Part shown: piece by piece, positions 54,494-63,821 of the stretch
Numbering within the stretch: the stretch's first letter is position 1
Layout: the number at the start of each line of letters is the position of its first letter
NCBI RefSeq assembly: GCF_014873765.1
Contig: NZ_JADBGG010000003.1
Span: forward strand, 53,737 to 117,736
Direction: 5' to 3'
Origin: Desulfomicrobium macestii
GTDB lineage: Bacteria; Desulfobacterota; Desulfovibrionia; Desulfovibrionales; Desulfomicrobiaceae
Length of the DNA: 64,000 nucleotides
Made by a program: the position numbers and the translations under genes
Notes under the pieces: model-generated
What the model was told of the DNA's origin: nothing
What the model saw: the letters and a program-made list of their open reading frames with translations, nothing else
Databases searched by the model: none

Positions 54494-54546
54494 AAACTTC
54501 AGGCCCGAAGCGCATTGGAAAATGCACTTCGGGCCTGAAGTTTTTT
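54494..54546. terminator. Very strong bidirectional terminator after ald
   Basis: 17-bp stem 54494-54510 with 54527-54543, then one mismatch, 5 more bp (GCATT/AATGC) and a GGAA tetraloop, followed by T-run. Serves ald and the convergent GyrI-like gene. Confidence 0.93.
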
Positions 54547-54630
54547 CAAAAAACGCCGCCCTGATTTCAAGGCAAGTTCGAAATCATCCTGCTCTGGACG
54601 TGAAGAGAGCGGACGCTCCTGTGCCCCGGC

Positions 54631-55089
54631 TCAATTCTGCAGAGGTATCTGAAGCTCCGTTAGGTTGTCCTCGCTGTTCATGCCCTCCCAGTGCACGTAA
54701 ACCTCGCGGCCCAGGGGCTGCAGGGCAAGTCCCTGCTGCAGGGCCTGCGGGGTGAAGGCGGTCCAGGCGATGCCGACTCCGCTTATGGGCCCCCTGTAGT
54801 CCGTGCACAGGCATTCGTGGGCGGGAACCTCGTGGCAGATGAACGCGCCCTGACCACGGCAGGCGTCCACGGGGAAGGATACCTTCAGGGAAAATTCCTT
54901 GTCCGGGGAGCCGTCGCAGCCATCGTAGGTGAAGATGCACGGACCGGTCAGGGCCATGCCTCTGTTTTCGATCTCCGCCAGGAGCATGGGGATGATCTTG
55001 CCGGCAAAGGCCGCGATTTCCGGGATTGTCAGTGTGGCTCCGGCTTCAAGGACCGTGGCGGCGGGGATGTTCTTGCGCTTGATTTGCAT
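54631..55089 (-). CDS. GyrI-like (effector-binding domain) protein
   Basis: 152 residues from ATG 55089, behind GAAGGAGAG; upstream in-frame codons overlap the HDOD gene. The protein is a stand-alone AraC/GyrI-type small-molecule binding domain: it starts MQIKRKNIPAATVLEAGATL, has IFTYDGCDGSPDKEFSLKV in the middle and ends with EVYVHWEGMNSEDNLTELQI, a typical ending with the conserved Glu. No DNA-binding part. Function may be ligand sensing or hydrolysis. Last gene of copA-HDOD-GyrI. Confidence 0.78.
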   Translation of the reverse strand: MQIKRKNIPAATVLEAGATLTIPEIAAFAGKIIPMLLAEIENRGMALTGPCIFTYDGCDGSPDKEFSLKVSFPVDACRGQGAFICHEVPAHECLCTDYRGPISGVGIAWTAFTPQALQQGLALQPLGREVYVHWEGMNSEDNLTELQIPLQN

Positions 55090-55117
55090 GTTCTCTCCTT
55101 CAGGGTCGAGGTTGAGT

Positions 55118-56311
55118 TCACTGAAACGCACCCATGATAAGGCCGAGCTGGGTCTCGATGCGGACCGCGATGTCGGCCATCTGCCCAGGCTGGATCGGTA
55201 CGATATCCATGACCTCCGGGCGGGCTTCGGGCGGACCGCATTCACCGCTGCAGCCCAGACCCATGGCGTGGGTCAAGAGGTCTGCCAGATGCACGATGCC
55301 TGCGAGGGGCAGGCCCGTGGCCCGCGCGGGATCGTGGTGGCAGCCTACGGTCCGGCTCAGGCCGGAGGGCATCCGCCATCCGTCCAGAAGGCGCTCGCCC
55401 ATGTCCGCATGGTCTATGCCGAAGAAAAGAGCTTCCTCGGTCATCAGCGGGCGTTTGTGCCTTAGGGCGCTGTCTATGCAATAGCGGGAGCGCTCGGGAA
55501 AGGACGTGAAGAAATAGAGCCGCCCGATGTCGTGCAGCAGCCCGGCTACAAACGCCTGTTCCGGCTGTGCCAGTCCGGTGCTTTCCGCCAGCGCCTTGCA
55601 GGTCAGGGCGCAGCCGAGACTGTGTTCGAGAAAGGTCCGCATCTCGATCACTGATTTTGGGATGACCCCGAACTGATCGACCATGAGCAGGCTGGAGGCG
55701 AGCATGCCCACTTCGCGCAGGCCGACGATGGCCACGGCCCGGGAAACGGTTTCGACCTTGCCCTGGAAGCCGTAGATCGGCGTGTTGACGAGTCGCAGGA
55801 GCTTGGCCGTGAGTCCGGGGCTGTGGGTGATGATCTCGACGATCTTCTTGCTGGAGGGGTCGGGCTCGCTCAATGCCAGATTGAGGTCCTGGGCCACGGC
55901 GGCCAGCTGTGGGGGATCGAAGCTGTCCAGGCAGAACATGGGCAGTTCCCGGGGCAAATGCACCGGTCCGGCGGGCCCCCTGCAATCGCGCAGCAGCGGG
56001 GGGAGTCCTCTTTCGATGCGTTGGGCTTCGGCTTCGGTGCGCAGGCCGAGCAGGATCGGGCCGGGCGGGACGCCAAGGTCGTGCCCGGCATAGAATCTGC
56101 GTGCATGCTCGGCGGCCAGTCTCAACTGTTCGGCGCTCAGGGTCACGCGTTCGTCCTCGATCTCGACGTCCGCGACCCCGCGTTGCCCAAGGGCCGCGAT
56201 GGCGCTTTCCGACAGCGTCGCCCCCTTGGGAAAGAGCAGGCGGCCTGCCGGGTCCATGAGGTCGGCCGCCAGGACTTCACCGGGCAGGACCTGCTCGATG
56301 CGTTTAAGCAT
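55118..56311 (-). CDS. HDOD-domain protein with intact HD motif
   Basis: 397 residues from ATG 56311, with GGGAG upstream; a GTG three codons earlier is possible. The N-terminal 90 residues resemble the c-di-GMP hydrolase-associated domain (EVLAADLMDPAGRLLFPKGATLS). The HDOD core covers about 135-340: IITHSPGLTAKLLRLVNTPIYG, AVAIVGLREVGMLASS and FVAGLLHDIGRLYFFTSFPE. HDOD proteins mostly lack catalytic residues; here HD is kept, so hydrolase activity is possible. It lies 53 bp after copA on the same strand. Confidence 0.86.
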   Translation of the reverse strand: MLKRIEQVLPGEVLAADLMDPAGRLLFPKGATLSESAIAALGQRGVADVEIEDERVTLSAEQLRLAAEHARRFYAGHDLGVPPGPILLGLRTEAEAQRIERGLPPLLRDCRGPAGPVHLPRELPMFCLDSFDPPQLAAVAQDLNLALSEPDPSSKKIVEIITHSPGLTAKLLRLVNTPIYGFQGKVETVSRAVAIVGLREVGMLASSLLMVDQFGVIPKSVIEMRTFLEHSLGCALTCKALAESTGLAQPEQAFVAGLLHDIGRLYFFTSFPERSRYCIDSALRHKRPLMTEEALFFGIDHADMGERLLDGWRMPSGLSRTVGCHHDPARATGLPLAGIVHLADLLTHAMGLGCSGECGPPEARPEVMDIVPIQPGQMADIAVRIETQLGLIMGAFQ

Positions 56312-56364
56312 GGTGTCCACTCCCTACAGGTTTCATGGCCGTGCAGTTTTTATGAATACTACAT

Positions 56365-58839
56365 TTATGCACGGGGAGGAACAAAAAAACGCAATCGCAA
56401 GGCGTTCGTGACCACCAATACCGAGCTCATGGCCATGGCGCCTCCCGCGAGCATGGGGCTCATGGTCGGCCCCCCGAAGACGTGCAGAAGCCCTGCCGCG
56501 ATGGGAAGCCCGATGGTGTTGAAGGCAAAGGCCCAGAACAGGTTCTGGCGGATGTTGCGCATCACCGCGCGGCTCAGGGCCAGGGCCGTGAGCACGCCAA
56601 AGAGGTCTTCGCGCATGAGCACGACATCACCGGACTCCATGGCCACGTCCATGCCGCCGCCCATGGCCACACCCAGGTCGGCCCGGGCCAGGGCCGGGGC
56701 GTCGTTGATCCCGTCGCCGACCATTCCGACAACGCGTCCTTCCTGCTGAAGCTCGATGATGACCTCGGCCTTGCGGTCCGGCAGCACCCCGGCGATGACC
56801 CGGTCGATGCCGAGGCGCGTGGCCACGGCCCGGGCGGCCCGTTCGGAGTCGCCGGTCAGGAGCACGATTTCCATGCCCAGATCGCGCAGACGCTGCACCG
56901 CCTTCTCCGATTCAGGCCTGAGCTGGTCGCTTATGGCCAGCAAGCCCGCCAGAACGTTGTCCACCGCCACGTGCACCACGGTGGCGCCGCTTTCCTCCAA
57001 GCGCTCGCGCGCGGCCCTGGCCGTTTCCAGGTTCAGATTCCGGGCCTGCATCAGCCGCTCGTTGCCGATGGCGACGGTGCGGCCTTCGACCGTGGCTGTC
57101 ACGCCTTGGCCGGGGACGGACAGAAAGTCCCCGGCTTTGGGCAGAGGGCCCTGTGCGGCCGCGACCACGGCCTGGGCCAGGGGATGCTCGGACTGGGCCT
57201 CGATCGATGCGGCCAGGCGCAACAGGGCGTCCCTGTCGAGCCCGGCGGACGGGTCGACCCAGACCTCGGCCAGCACCGGTTTGCCGATGGTCAGGGTCCC
57301 GGTCTTGTCGAAGACCAGGGTGCCAAGCTCCCCGGCGCGTTGCAGGGCCCGGCCGGATTTGATCAGCACACCGAGTTGCGCGCCCCGGCCGGTGCCGACC
57401 ATGATCGACGTCGGCGTGGCCAGGCCCATGGCGCACGGGCAGGCGATGACCAGCACGGAGATGGCGATGCGCAGGGCGAAGACGAAGGGCTCGTCGCTCA
57501 GCAGGTACCAGGCCAGGCCCGAAGCCAGGGCCAGGGCCATGACCACGGGCACGAAATAGTAGCTGATGGTGTCGGCCAGGTTGGCGATGGGGGCCTTTGA
57601 ACCCTGGGCGTCCCGGACCAGACGCACGATGCGGGCGAGCATGGTGTCCTCGCCCACCAGGGAGGCGCGCATGACGAACGCGCCCGTGGTGTTGAGCGTG
57701 CCGCCGTAAACTCGGTCCCCGGGGCCGCGCCGTGCAGGCAGGGGTTCGCCCGTGAGCATGGATTCGTCCACATGGCTCTGTCCTTCCGCCACTTCGCCGT
57801 CCACGGGCAGGCGTTCGCCGGGACGGATGCGCAGCAGATCGCCGGGCTCGAGCTCTTCCACCGGGATCTTGCGCTCCTCCTCGCCGTCCACGAGGGTGGC
57901 GGTGTCCGGCGCCAGGGCCATGAGCGCCCGGACCGCGCCGGTGGTCTTCGACACGGAGCGGGCCTCGAAGAATTTGCCCAGCGAGATCATGGCGATGAGG
58001 ACCGCCGCCGATTCGTAATACAGGTCCATGGCGCGGGCCTGGGCGTCCACTCCGAGCCAGATCTCGATGGTGTTCCACAGCGAGTAGACCAGGGCCGCGC
58101 CCGTGCCCACGGCCACCAGCGAGTCCATGTTCGGGGCGCGCCTGGCCAGGGCCGGGAAGCCGATCAGATAGAAGCTCCGCCCGCTCCATACCACGGGCAG
58201 GGTCAGCAGCAGCTGGGCCAGGGCAAAAGTTCCCGGCGCGTGCATGGGGTCGAGGAAGTTCGGCAGGGGCATGCCCCACATGTGGCCCATGGAAAGGACC
58301 AGAAGTGGCAGGGCAAAGGCCATGGACCAGCGCACGACCCGCTTTTTCTCCTCAAGCCGTGCGGCGATTCGCGCCTCTTCGTCTCCTGCGCTTTGTTTTT
58401 GCGGAATGCTCGTGGTGAAGCCTGCGTCGTGGATGGTCTGACGGAGCGTGCGTTGCGAGACCAGGGCCGGGTCGAAGACGAAACGGCCGCTCTCGGCGCC
58501 CAGATTGACGCTGGCTTCCTTTACCCCTTCCAGGCGGCCGGTGACGCGTTCGATGCGCGAGGAGCAGGCCGCGCAGTGCATGCCGCCGATCTTGAGGTCC
58601 AGCACGCTTTGCTCCTGCGGGGCCTCGACGGAAAAACCGAGTTCCCGCACCTGCTCCAGCACTTTTTCCAGGGGCGCGTCTTGCGGGTCATGGAGCAGAT
58701 CCATCTCTTCGCTGGCCAGATTGACGGAGATTCTTTCAACCCCCGGCATGGCGCCAACCACTTTTTCGATGCGGGTAGAGCATGCCGCGCAGTGCATTCC
58801 GCCGACGGGTAAACGTACTGAACGTGATTTTGAGCTCAT
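56365..58839 (-). CDS. copA: Copper-exporting P1B-type ATPase with two heavy-metal domains
   Basis: 824 residues from ATG 58839, behind GGAGAGAAAG; upstream in-frame codons are in an AT-rich leader. Two HMA domains carry GGMHCAACS motifs (C17/C20 and about C87/C90). The transmembrane metal site is [10 protein letters not shown], phosphorylation site DKTGTLT, hinge [14 protein letters not shown]. The CPC motif and the N/M residues in late helices fit Cu(I) export. HP motif SEHPLAQAV is present. No copper-responsive regulator gene is nearby; direct repeats ACCTTTTT/ACCTTTTG lie just upstream. Confidence 0.94.
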   Translation of the reverse strand: MSSKSRSVRLPVGGMHCAACSTRIEKVVGAMPGVERISVNLASEEMDLLHDPQDAPLEKVLEQVRELGFSVEAPQEQSVLDLKIGGMHCAACSSRIERVTGRLEGVKEASVNLGAESGRFVFDPALVSQRTLRQTIHDAGFTTSIPQKQSAGDEEARIAARLEEKKRVVRWSMAFALPLLVLSMGHMWGMPLPNFLDPMHAPGTFALAQLLLTLPVVWSGRSFYLIGFPALARRAPNMDSLVAVGTGAALVYSLWNTIEIWLGVDAQARAMDLYYESAAVLIAMISLGKFFEARSVSKTTGAVRALMALAPDTATLVDGEEERKIPVEELEPGDLLRIRPGERLPVDGEVAEGQSHVDESMLTGEPLPARRGPGDRVYGGTLNTTGAFVMRASLVGEDTMLARIVRLVRDAQGSKAPIANLADTISYYFVPVVMALALASGLAWYLLSDEPFVFALRIAISVLVIACPCAMGLATPTSIMVGTGRGAQLGVLIKSGRALQRAGELGTLVFDKTGTLTIGKPVLAEVWVDPSAGLDRDALLRLAASIEAQSEHPLAQAVVAAAQGPLPKAGDFLSVPGQGVTATVEGRTVAIGNERLMQARNLNLETARAARERLEESGATVVHVAVDNVLAGLLAISDQLRPESEKAVQRLRDLGMEIVLLTGDSERAARAVATRLGIDRVIAGVLPDRKAEVIIELQQEGRVVGMVGDGINDAPALARADLGVAMGGGMDVAMESGDVVLMREDLFGVLTALALSRAVMRNIRQNLFWAFAFNTIGLPIAAGLLHVFGGPTMSPMLAGGAMAMSSVLVVTNALRLRFFVPPRA

Positions 58840-59072
58840 CTTTCTCTCCGGGATATATTCCAATCGTTTCGAACCTTTTTGTACCTTTTGACGCATGTCT
58901 TGCAAGTGCGTTGTTACGGCATGTGATTGACTGATCAATTGTATTCGCGTAGCCAACATGCCTACAAAAATTCTTTTCCGAAAGTCTTCAGACTCCCATC
59001 GTTTCTTGAAAAACAAATTGGTTGTTCAACCAGGAGTCAGCAGTGCATTGGCTCCGCAACTTCGGAGGAAGT
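58840..59072. promoter_or_regulatory. Divergent promoter region between copA and frdC
   Basis: 233 bp, AT-rich. It contains two ACCTTTT direct repeats 10 bp apart (58873 and 58883), an inverted repeat GGCATGT/ACATGCC (58918-58924 and 58956-58962) enclosing a second dyad ATTGA-CTGA-TCAAT (58926-58939). These lie where operators for either gene could be. No match to a CueR, CsoR or FNR-type site is clear. Confidence 0.4.
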
Positions 59073-59717
59073 ATGTCCGTTGATGCCACCATGCATGTCG
59101 TGCGTCCGGGACGCCGGGATGCGTACCTCGACTGGCTTCAGATGCTCACCGGAGCGGGTCTTGTCCTGTTCATGTGGTGCCACATGCTGCTGGTCTCGTC
59201 CGTTGTCCTGTCCCCGAAAATCATGGACGCCATCGCCTGGTTCTTTGAGGCTTCTTACATGGCCCAGGTCGGCGGGCCCGTCATTTTCATCACCATGATC
59301 GTTCATTTCATCCTGGCCGCGCGCAAGATTCCATTCCGCGCCGAGGGACAGAAAACTATCTGGGCTCACGCCAAGATGATGCATCACGCCGATACCTGGC
59401 TGTGGGTCGTTCAGGCCGTGACGGCCATGATCGTGCTGATCATGGGCTCCGTGCACATGTTCGTGGTTCTGTCCGATCTGCCCATCACCGCCCTCAAATC
59501 CGCCGCGCGGGTGCAGGAAGGGTGGGGCTGGTTCTACCTGATCCTGCTGCCGAGCATCGAGCTGCATGTCTCCGTCGGTTTCTATCGCATCGGCGTCAAA
59601 TGGGGCTTCATCAAGACCGATGGCCGACCCAAGGCCAAAAAGGCCGAAAACATCATGTTCGCCGTGTTCATGACCATCGGCCTTGTCACCTTGTTGCGTT
59701 TCGCATTTTTGGGCTAA
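59073..59717 (+). CDS. frdC: Fumarate reductase cytochrome b subunit
   Basis: 214 residues from ATG 59073, with GGAGG upstream. Five membrane helices carry the histidines expected for two b haems, in GLVLFMWCHMLLV, ITMIVHFILAARK, KMMHHADTWLWVVQAVTA and IVLIMGSVHMFVVL, as in the Wolinella-type enzyme. It passes electrons between menaquinol and the FrdAB subunits. In sulfate reducers such enzymes run as fumarate reductase or, at an energy cost, succinate dehydrogenase. First gene of frdCAB-fumAB. Confidence 0.92.
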   Translation: MSVDATMHVVRPGRRDAYLDWLQMLTGAGLVLFMWCHMLLVSSVVLSPKIMDAIAWFFEASYMAQVGGPVIFITMIVHFILAARKIPFRAEGQKTIWAHAKMMHHADTWLWVVQAVTAMIVLIMGSVHMFVVLSDLPITALKSAARVQEGWGWFYLILLPSIELHVSVGFYRIGVKWGFIKTDGRPKAKKAENIMFAVFMTIGLVTLLRFAFLG

Positions 59718-59728
59718 AGGGGGAAGGC

Positions 59729-61588
59729 ATGCAAACCTATTATTCTGATCTTCTGGTTATCGGCGCGGGCCTTGCCGGCGAGCGCGTGGCCGTGGAATCC
59801 GCGTTGGCCGGTTTCAACGTCATCTGCCTGTCCATCGTTCCGGCCCGGCGTTCTCATTCCTCCGCTGCCCAGGGCGGCATGCAGGCTGCGCTTGGCAACT
59901 GCGCCATGGGCGAGGGTGACAATGTGGATGTGCATTTCATGGACACGGTCAAGGGCTCGGACTGGGGCTGCGACCAGGAAGTTGCCCGCCTCTTCGCCGA
60001 CGCCGCGCCCATCGAGATGCGCCGCCTGGCCCACTGGGGCGTGCCGTGGAACCGCGTCGTTCCGGGCACATCCTCCTATTTCAAGGGCGGAGAGAAATTC
60101 GAGAAATTCGAGAAGCCCGAAAAGGAGGGCCTCATCACCGCCCGCTCCTTCGGCGGCACGGCCAAATGGCGCACCTGCTACACCTCCGACGGTACGGGCC
60201 ATGCGGTCATGTGCACCATGGACAACAAGTGCGCGGAGCTGGGCATAAGCGTCCTGGACCGCAAGGAGGCCATCTCCCTCATCCACGACGGCCAGCAGTG
60301 CATGGGCGCCATCGTGCGCTGCCTGCGCACCGGCAAGCTCGAAACCTATCTGGCCAAGGCCACGGCCATCTGCACCGGCGGCTTCGGCCGCATCTACAAG
60401 GCCACGACCAACGCCGTCATCTGCGACGGTGGCGGCCATGTCATCGCCCAGGACACGGGCGTGGTGCCCATCGGCAATCCCGAGGCCATCCAGTTCCACC
60501 CCACGGGCATCGTGCCGACGGACATTCTGGTCACCGAAGGCTGCCGTGGCGACGGCGGGACGTTGCTGGACGTCAACGAAGAACGCTTCATGCACATCTA
60601 CGAGCCCGAGAAGGCCGAACTGGCCTCCCGCGACGTGGTCTCGCGCCGCATGACCGAGCACATGCGCGCAGGCAAGGGCGTGCAGTCGGCCTACGGCGAA
60701 CACCTCTGGCTCGACATCCGCCACCTCGGCGACAAGCACATCTCCACCAAGCTGCGCGAAGTTGACGAGATCTGCCAGAACTTCCTGGGCGTCGATGCCC
60801 GCACCCAGCTCATCCCCGTGCGGCCGACCCAGCACTACACCATGGCCGGCGTGCGCACGGACAAGAACGGCGCGGCCTATGGCCTGAAGGGCCTCTTCTC
60901 GGCAGGCGAGGCCGCCTGTTGGGACATGCACGGCTTCAACCGCCTGGGGGGCAACTCCCTGGCCGAGACCGTGGTCGCCGGCGGCATCATCGGCGTCAAG
61001 ATCGTCGAATTCCTCAAAGGCACCGAGACGTCCTTCAATACGGGCGTCATCAATGCCGAGGCCAAGCGCCAGCAGGAGCGCATCGACAACCTGATCAGCG
61101 GGCGCCTGGGCAGGGAGAACGTCTACAAGGTCCGCGCCGAGATGCAGGAAGCGCTCATGCAGGGCTGCTTTGTGTTCCGCAACGAAAAGGATCTGGGCAC
61201 GTGCGTGGAGGTTCTCCAGGGCTTGCTTGAGCGTTCCGCCAGGATCGGGCTGGTCTCCAAGGGCCTTGGCGCCAACCATGAAGTGGCCGCGGCGCTCAAG
61301 ATCCAGGGCCAGGTCCGCCTGGCCATGTGCATCGCCCAGGCCGCCCTGGTGCGCCGGGAGAGCCGTGGCAGCCACAACCGCGAGGATTTCCCCGCCCGTG
61401 ACGACAAGAACTGGCTGAACCGCACCCTGGCCTACTGGCCGGAGGGTCGGACCATGCCGGAACTCAAGTACGAAGAGGCGACCCCGCACTTCGAGATCCC
61501 TCCGGGAGAGCGCGGCTATGGCGGCGGCAAGATCATCCATGCCGACCAAAAGGAAATCGAGGCCAAGACCATCACGAAGAGCAAGTAA
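59729..61588 (+). CDS. frdA: Fumarate reductase flavoprotein subunit
   Basis: 619 residues from ATG 59729, behind AAGGGGGAAGGC; a longer frame inside frdC is rejected. FAD site: LLVIGAGLAGERVAVESA and the covalent-flavin His43 in RRSHSSAAQGGMQAAL. Substrate residues fit FHPTGIVPTDILVTEGCRGDGG and the arginine-rich VRPTQHYTMAGVRTDKNG. FSAGEAACWDMHGFNRLGGNSL is the FAD-binding end. Reduces fumarate to succinate on the inner face of the membrane. Followed by frdB after 12 bp. Confidence 0.95.
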   Translation: MQTYYSDLLVIGAGLAGERVAVESALAGFNVICLSIVPARRSHSSAAQGGMQAALGNCAMGEGDNVDVHFMDTVKGSDWGCDQEVARLFADAAPIEMRRLAHWGVPWNRVVPGTSSYFKGGEKFEKFEKPEKEGLITARSFGGTAKWRTCYTSDGTGHAVMCTMDNKCAELGISVLDRKEAISLIHDGQQCMGAIVRCLRTGKLETYLAKATAICTGGFGRIYKATTNAVICDGGGHVIAQDTGVVPIGNPEAIQFHPTGIVPTDILVTEGCRGDGGTLLDVNEERFMHIYEPEKAELASRDVVSRRMTEHMRAGKGVQSAYGEHLWLDIRHLGDKHISTKLREVDEICQNFLGVDARTQLIPVRPTQHYTMAGVRTDKNGAAYGLKGLFSAGEAACWDMHGFNRLGGNSLAETVVAGGIIGVKIVEFLKGTETSFNTGVINAEAKRQQERIDNLISGRLGRENVYKVRAEMQEALMQGCFVFRNEKDLGTCVEVLQGLLERSARIGLVSKGLGANHEVAAALKIQGQVRLAMCIAQAALVRRESRGSHNREDFPARDDKNWLNRTLAYWPEGRTMPELKYEEATPHFEIPPGERGYGGGKIIHADQKEIEAKTITKSK

Positions 61589-61600
61589 GAGGAACACGAC

Positions 61601-62338
61601 ATGGGACGATTGCTCCAGTTTGAAATATTCCGCTACAATCCCGAGGACAAGGACTCCGCTCCGCACATGCAGACCTTCGTGCTGGAGGAGACCACCAACA
61701 TGACCCTGTTCATCGCGCTGAACCGCCTGCGCGAGGAACAGGACCCGGGCCTCATCTTCGACTTCTGCTGCCGGGCCGGCATCTGCGGCGCCTGCGCCAT
61801 GGTCATCAACGGACGCCCGGGTCTGGCCTGCCAGACCAAGACCAAGGACCTGCCCGAGACCATCACGCTCATGCCTCTGCCCGTCTTCAAGCTCATCGGG
61901 GACCTGTCCGTGGACACGGGCATCTGGTTCCGCGAGATGTACCAGAAGACCGAATCATGGATTCACACCACCAAGGAGTTCGATCCGGCGAAGGAAGAGG
62001 AACGCATGGACAACGCCGTGGCCGAAGAGATCTACGAGCTCGAGCGCTGCATCGAATGCGGCTGCTGCATCTCGGCCTGCGGCACGGCGAGGCTGCGCGA
62101 CGATTTCATGGGCGCGGCCGCCCTGAACCGCATCGCCCGCTTCGTCATCGATCCGCGCGATCAGCGCACGGACAACCAGTACTTCGACATCATCGGCAAC
62201 GACTACGGCATCTTCGGCTGCATGGGTCTCCTCGCCTGCGAGGATGTCTGTCCCAAGAAGCTGCCCCTGCAGAACCAGCTCGGCTTTCTGCGGCGCAAAA
62301 TGGGCATCACGGCCATCAAACAGTTTATCAGGAAATAG
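61601..62338 (+). CDS. frdB: Fumarate reductase iron-sulfur subunit
   Basis: 245 residues. The [2Fe-2S] domain has CCRAGICGACAMVING and a later C in GLACQTK. The ferredoxin domain has CIECGCCISACGTARL and CMGLLACEDVCPKKLP, giving the [4Fe-4S] and [3Fe-4S] ligands. It relays electrons between FrdC haems and FrdA flavin. GAGGAACACGAC precedes the ATG; fumarase alpha begins 2 bp after its stop. Confidence 0.95.
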   Translation: MGRLLQFEIFRYNPEDKDSAPHMQTFVLEETTNMTLFIALNRLREEQDPGLIFDFCCRAGICGACAMVINGRPGLACQTKTKDLPETITLMPLPVFKLIGDLSVDTGIWFREMYQKTESWIHTTKEFDPAKEEERMDNAVAEEIYELERCIECGCCISACGTARLRDDFMGAAALNRIARFVIDPRDQRTDNQYFDIIGNDYGIFGCMGLLACEDVCPKKLPLQNQLGFLRRKMGITAIKQFIRK

Positions 62339-62340
62339 AC

Positions 62341-63180
62341 ATGCGAACACTGAACGCCACCCAAGTCATCGATACCGTGGCCAAGATGTGCATCGACTCC
62401 AACCGCTACCTTCCGGACGACGTGCGTCGGCGGTTCGCCGAGTGCGCGGCCCTGGAAGAATCCCCGGCGGCAAAGGAAGTCTTTCGCCAACTGACCGAAA
62501 ATTATGAACTGGCAGAGGAAACGGGGCTGCCCCTGTGTCAGGACACGGGTCTTGCCGTCTTTTTCGTGGAGATGGGCGAGGACCTGCGCGTCGAGGGCAT
62601 GAACATCCGCGAGGCCATCAACGAAGGCGTGCGCAAGGGCTACGCCGAGGGCTTTTTGCGTAAGTCCGCCTGCGACCCGCTGACCCGCGCCAACACCAAG
62701 GACAACACTCCGGCCATCGTCCACTTCGACATCGTGCCCGGCGACAAACTCAAGATCGCCTTCATGGCCAAGGGCGGCGGCAGCGAGAACATGTCCCGCG
62801 TGACCATGCTCGCCCCGGCCCAGGGCTGGGCAGGCATCAAGAAGTTCGTCATCGAGCGCGTGGCCGAAGCCGGCCCCAACCCCTGTCCGCCCACCGTGGT
62901 CGGCATCGGCGTGGGCGGCACCTTCGATTACGCCCCCATCCTGGCCAAGAAGGCGCTGCTCAGAAAACTCGACGACACGAATCCGGATCCCAAGCTGGCC
63001 GAAATGGAAGACGAACTGCTCGAAGCCCTGAACAAGCTCGGCATCGGGCCCATGGGCCTGGGCGGCAAGACCACGTGTCTGGGTGTCAAGATCGCCATGA
63101 GCCCCTGCCACATCGCGAGCCTGCCCCTGGCCGTGAACATCCAGTGTCATTCCTCCAGACACCAGGAGGTGGAAATCTGA
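62341..63180 (+). CDS. Class I fumarase, alpha subunit (N-terminal half)
   Basis: 279 residues from ATG 62341. Class I fumarases are oxygen-sensitive [4Fe-4S] hydro-lyases; here the E. coli FumA polypeptide is split into two genes. Words: GLPLCQDTGLAVFFVEMGED (cluster cysteine), GGGSENMSRVTMLAPAQGW, GPNPCPPTVVGIGVGGTFDYA and GGKTTCLGVKIAMSPCHIASLP. It converts fumarate and malate. The stop overlaps the beta-subunit start (ATGA), so the halves are made together. Often also annotated as L(+)-tartrate dehydratase alpha; the frd context favours fumarase. Confidence 0.93.
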   Translation: MRTLNATQVIDTVAKMCIDSNRYLPDDVRRRFAECAALEESPAAKEVFRQLTENYELAEETGLPLCQDTGLAVFFVEMGEDLRVEGMNIREAINEGVRKGYAEGFLRKSACDPLTRANTKDNTPAIVHFDIVPGDKLKIAFMAKGGGSENMSRVTMLAPAQGWAGIKKFVIERVAEAGPNPCPPTVVGIGVGGTFDYAPILAKKALLRKLDDTNPDPKLAEMEDELLEALNKLGIGPMGLGGKTTCLGVKIAMSPCHIASLPLAVNIQCHSSRHQEVEI

Positions 63181-63737
63181 TGGCCGAATACAAATTGCAG
63201 ACCCCGCTGACGGACGAGGCCATGGCCAAGCTCAAGGCCGGTGACGTGGTCAAGCTGACGGGAACCATCCATACGGCGCGCGACGCGGCCCACAAGCGCC
63301 TCATCGACCTGTTGGACAAGGGCGAGCCCCTGCCTTTTGACCTCAAGGGCTCGGTCATCTACTACGTGGGCCCAAGCCCAGCGCCTCCCGGCCGCCCCAT
63401 CGGTTCGGCCGGTCCTACCACCAGCTACCGCATGGACACCTACGCCCCGCGTCTGCATTCCCTCGGCTGCAAGGCATCGGTGGGCAAGGGCAAGAGGAGC
63501 GACGCGGTCAAGCAGGCCCTGAAAGACCACACGGCAGTGTATTTCGGCGCCACGGGCGGGGCCGGAGCGCTGCTGTCCAAGTGCATCACGGCGGCCAAGG
63601 TCATCGCCTTCGACGAGCTCGGGCCGGAGGCCATCCGCGAACTGACCGTGGTGGATTTTCCGCTGCTGGTCATCAATGATTCCCACGGCGGTGAATTGTA
63701 CGTGCAGCCCGATCGCAAGGCGGCGGGGTTGGAATAG
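63180..63737 (+). CDS. Class I fumarase, beta subunit (C-terminal half)
   Basis: 185 residues from ATG 63180. It matches the C-terminal half of FumA/TtdB: KAGDVVKLTGTIHTARDAAHKRL, GSVIYYVGPSPAPPGRPIGS, GPTTSYRMDTYAPRLHSLG, KGKRSDAVKQALKDHTAVYF and EAIRELTVVDFPLLVINDSHG. Catalytic Lys lies in VGKGKRSD-type text. With the alpha half it forms the fumarase that feeds the adjacent fumarate reductase. Last recognisable gene before the terminal repeats. Confidence 0.93.
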   Translation: MAEYKLQTPLTDEAMAKLKAGDVVKLTGTIHTARDAAHKRLIDLLDKGEPLPFDLKGSVIYYVGPSPAPPGRPIGSAGPTTSYRMDTYAPRLHSLGCKASVGKGKRSDAVKQALKDHTAVYFGATGGAGALLSKCITAAKVIAFDELGPEAIRELTVVDFPLLVINDSHGGELYVQPDRKAAGLE

Positions 63738-63758
63738 ACGGAAGAAGGGTTGCGCGGG

Positions 63759-63810
63759 GCAGGGCGGCCACGTAAGGCAGGGCGGCCAGACAAGCAGGGC
63801 GGCCACGCAG
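63759..63810. repeat. Short tandem repeat, three 17-18 bp units
   Basis: Units begin GCAGGGCGGCCA at 63759, 63777 and 63794, with lengths 18, 17 and 17. The third runs into GGGCCGCCCC, giving local hairpin potential. Lies 22 bp after the fumarase beta stop. Confidence 0.8.
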
Positions 63811-63821
63811 GGCCGCCCCTA

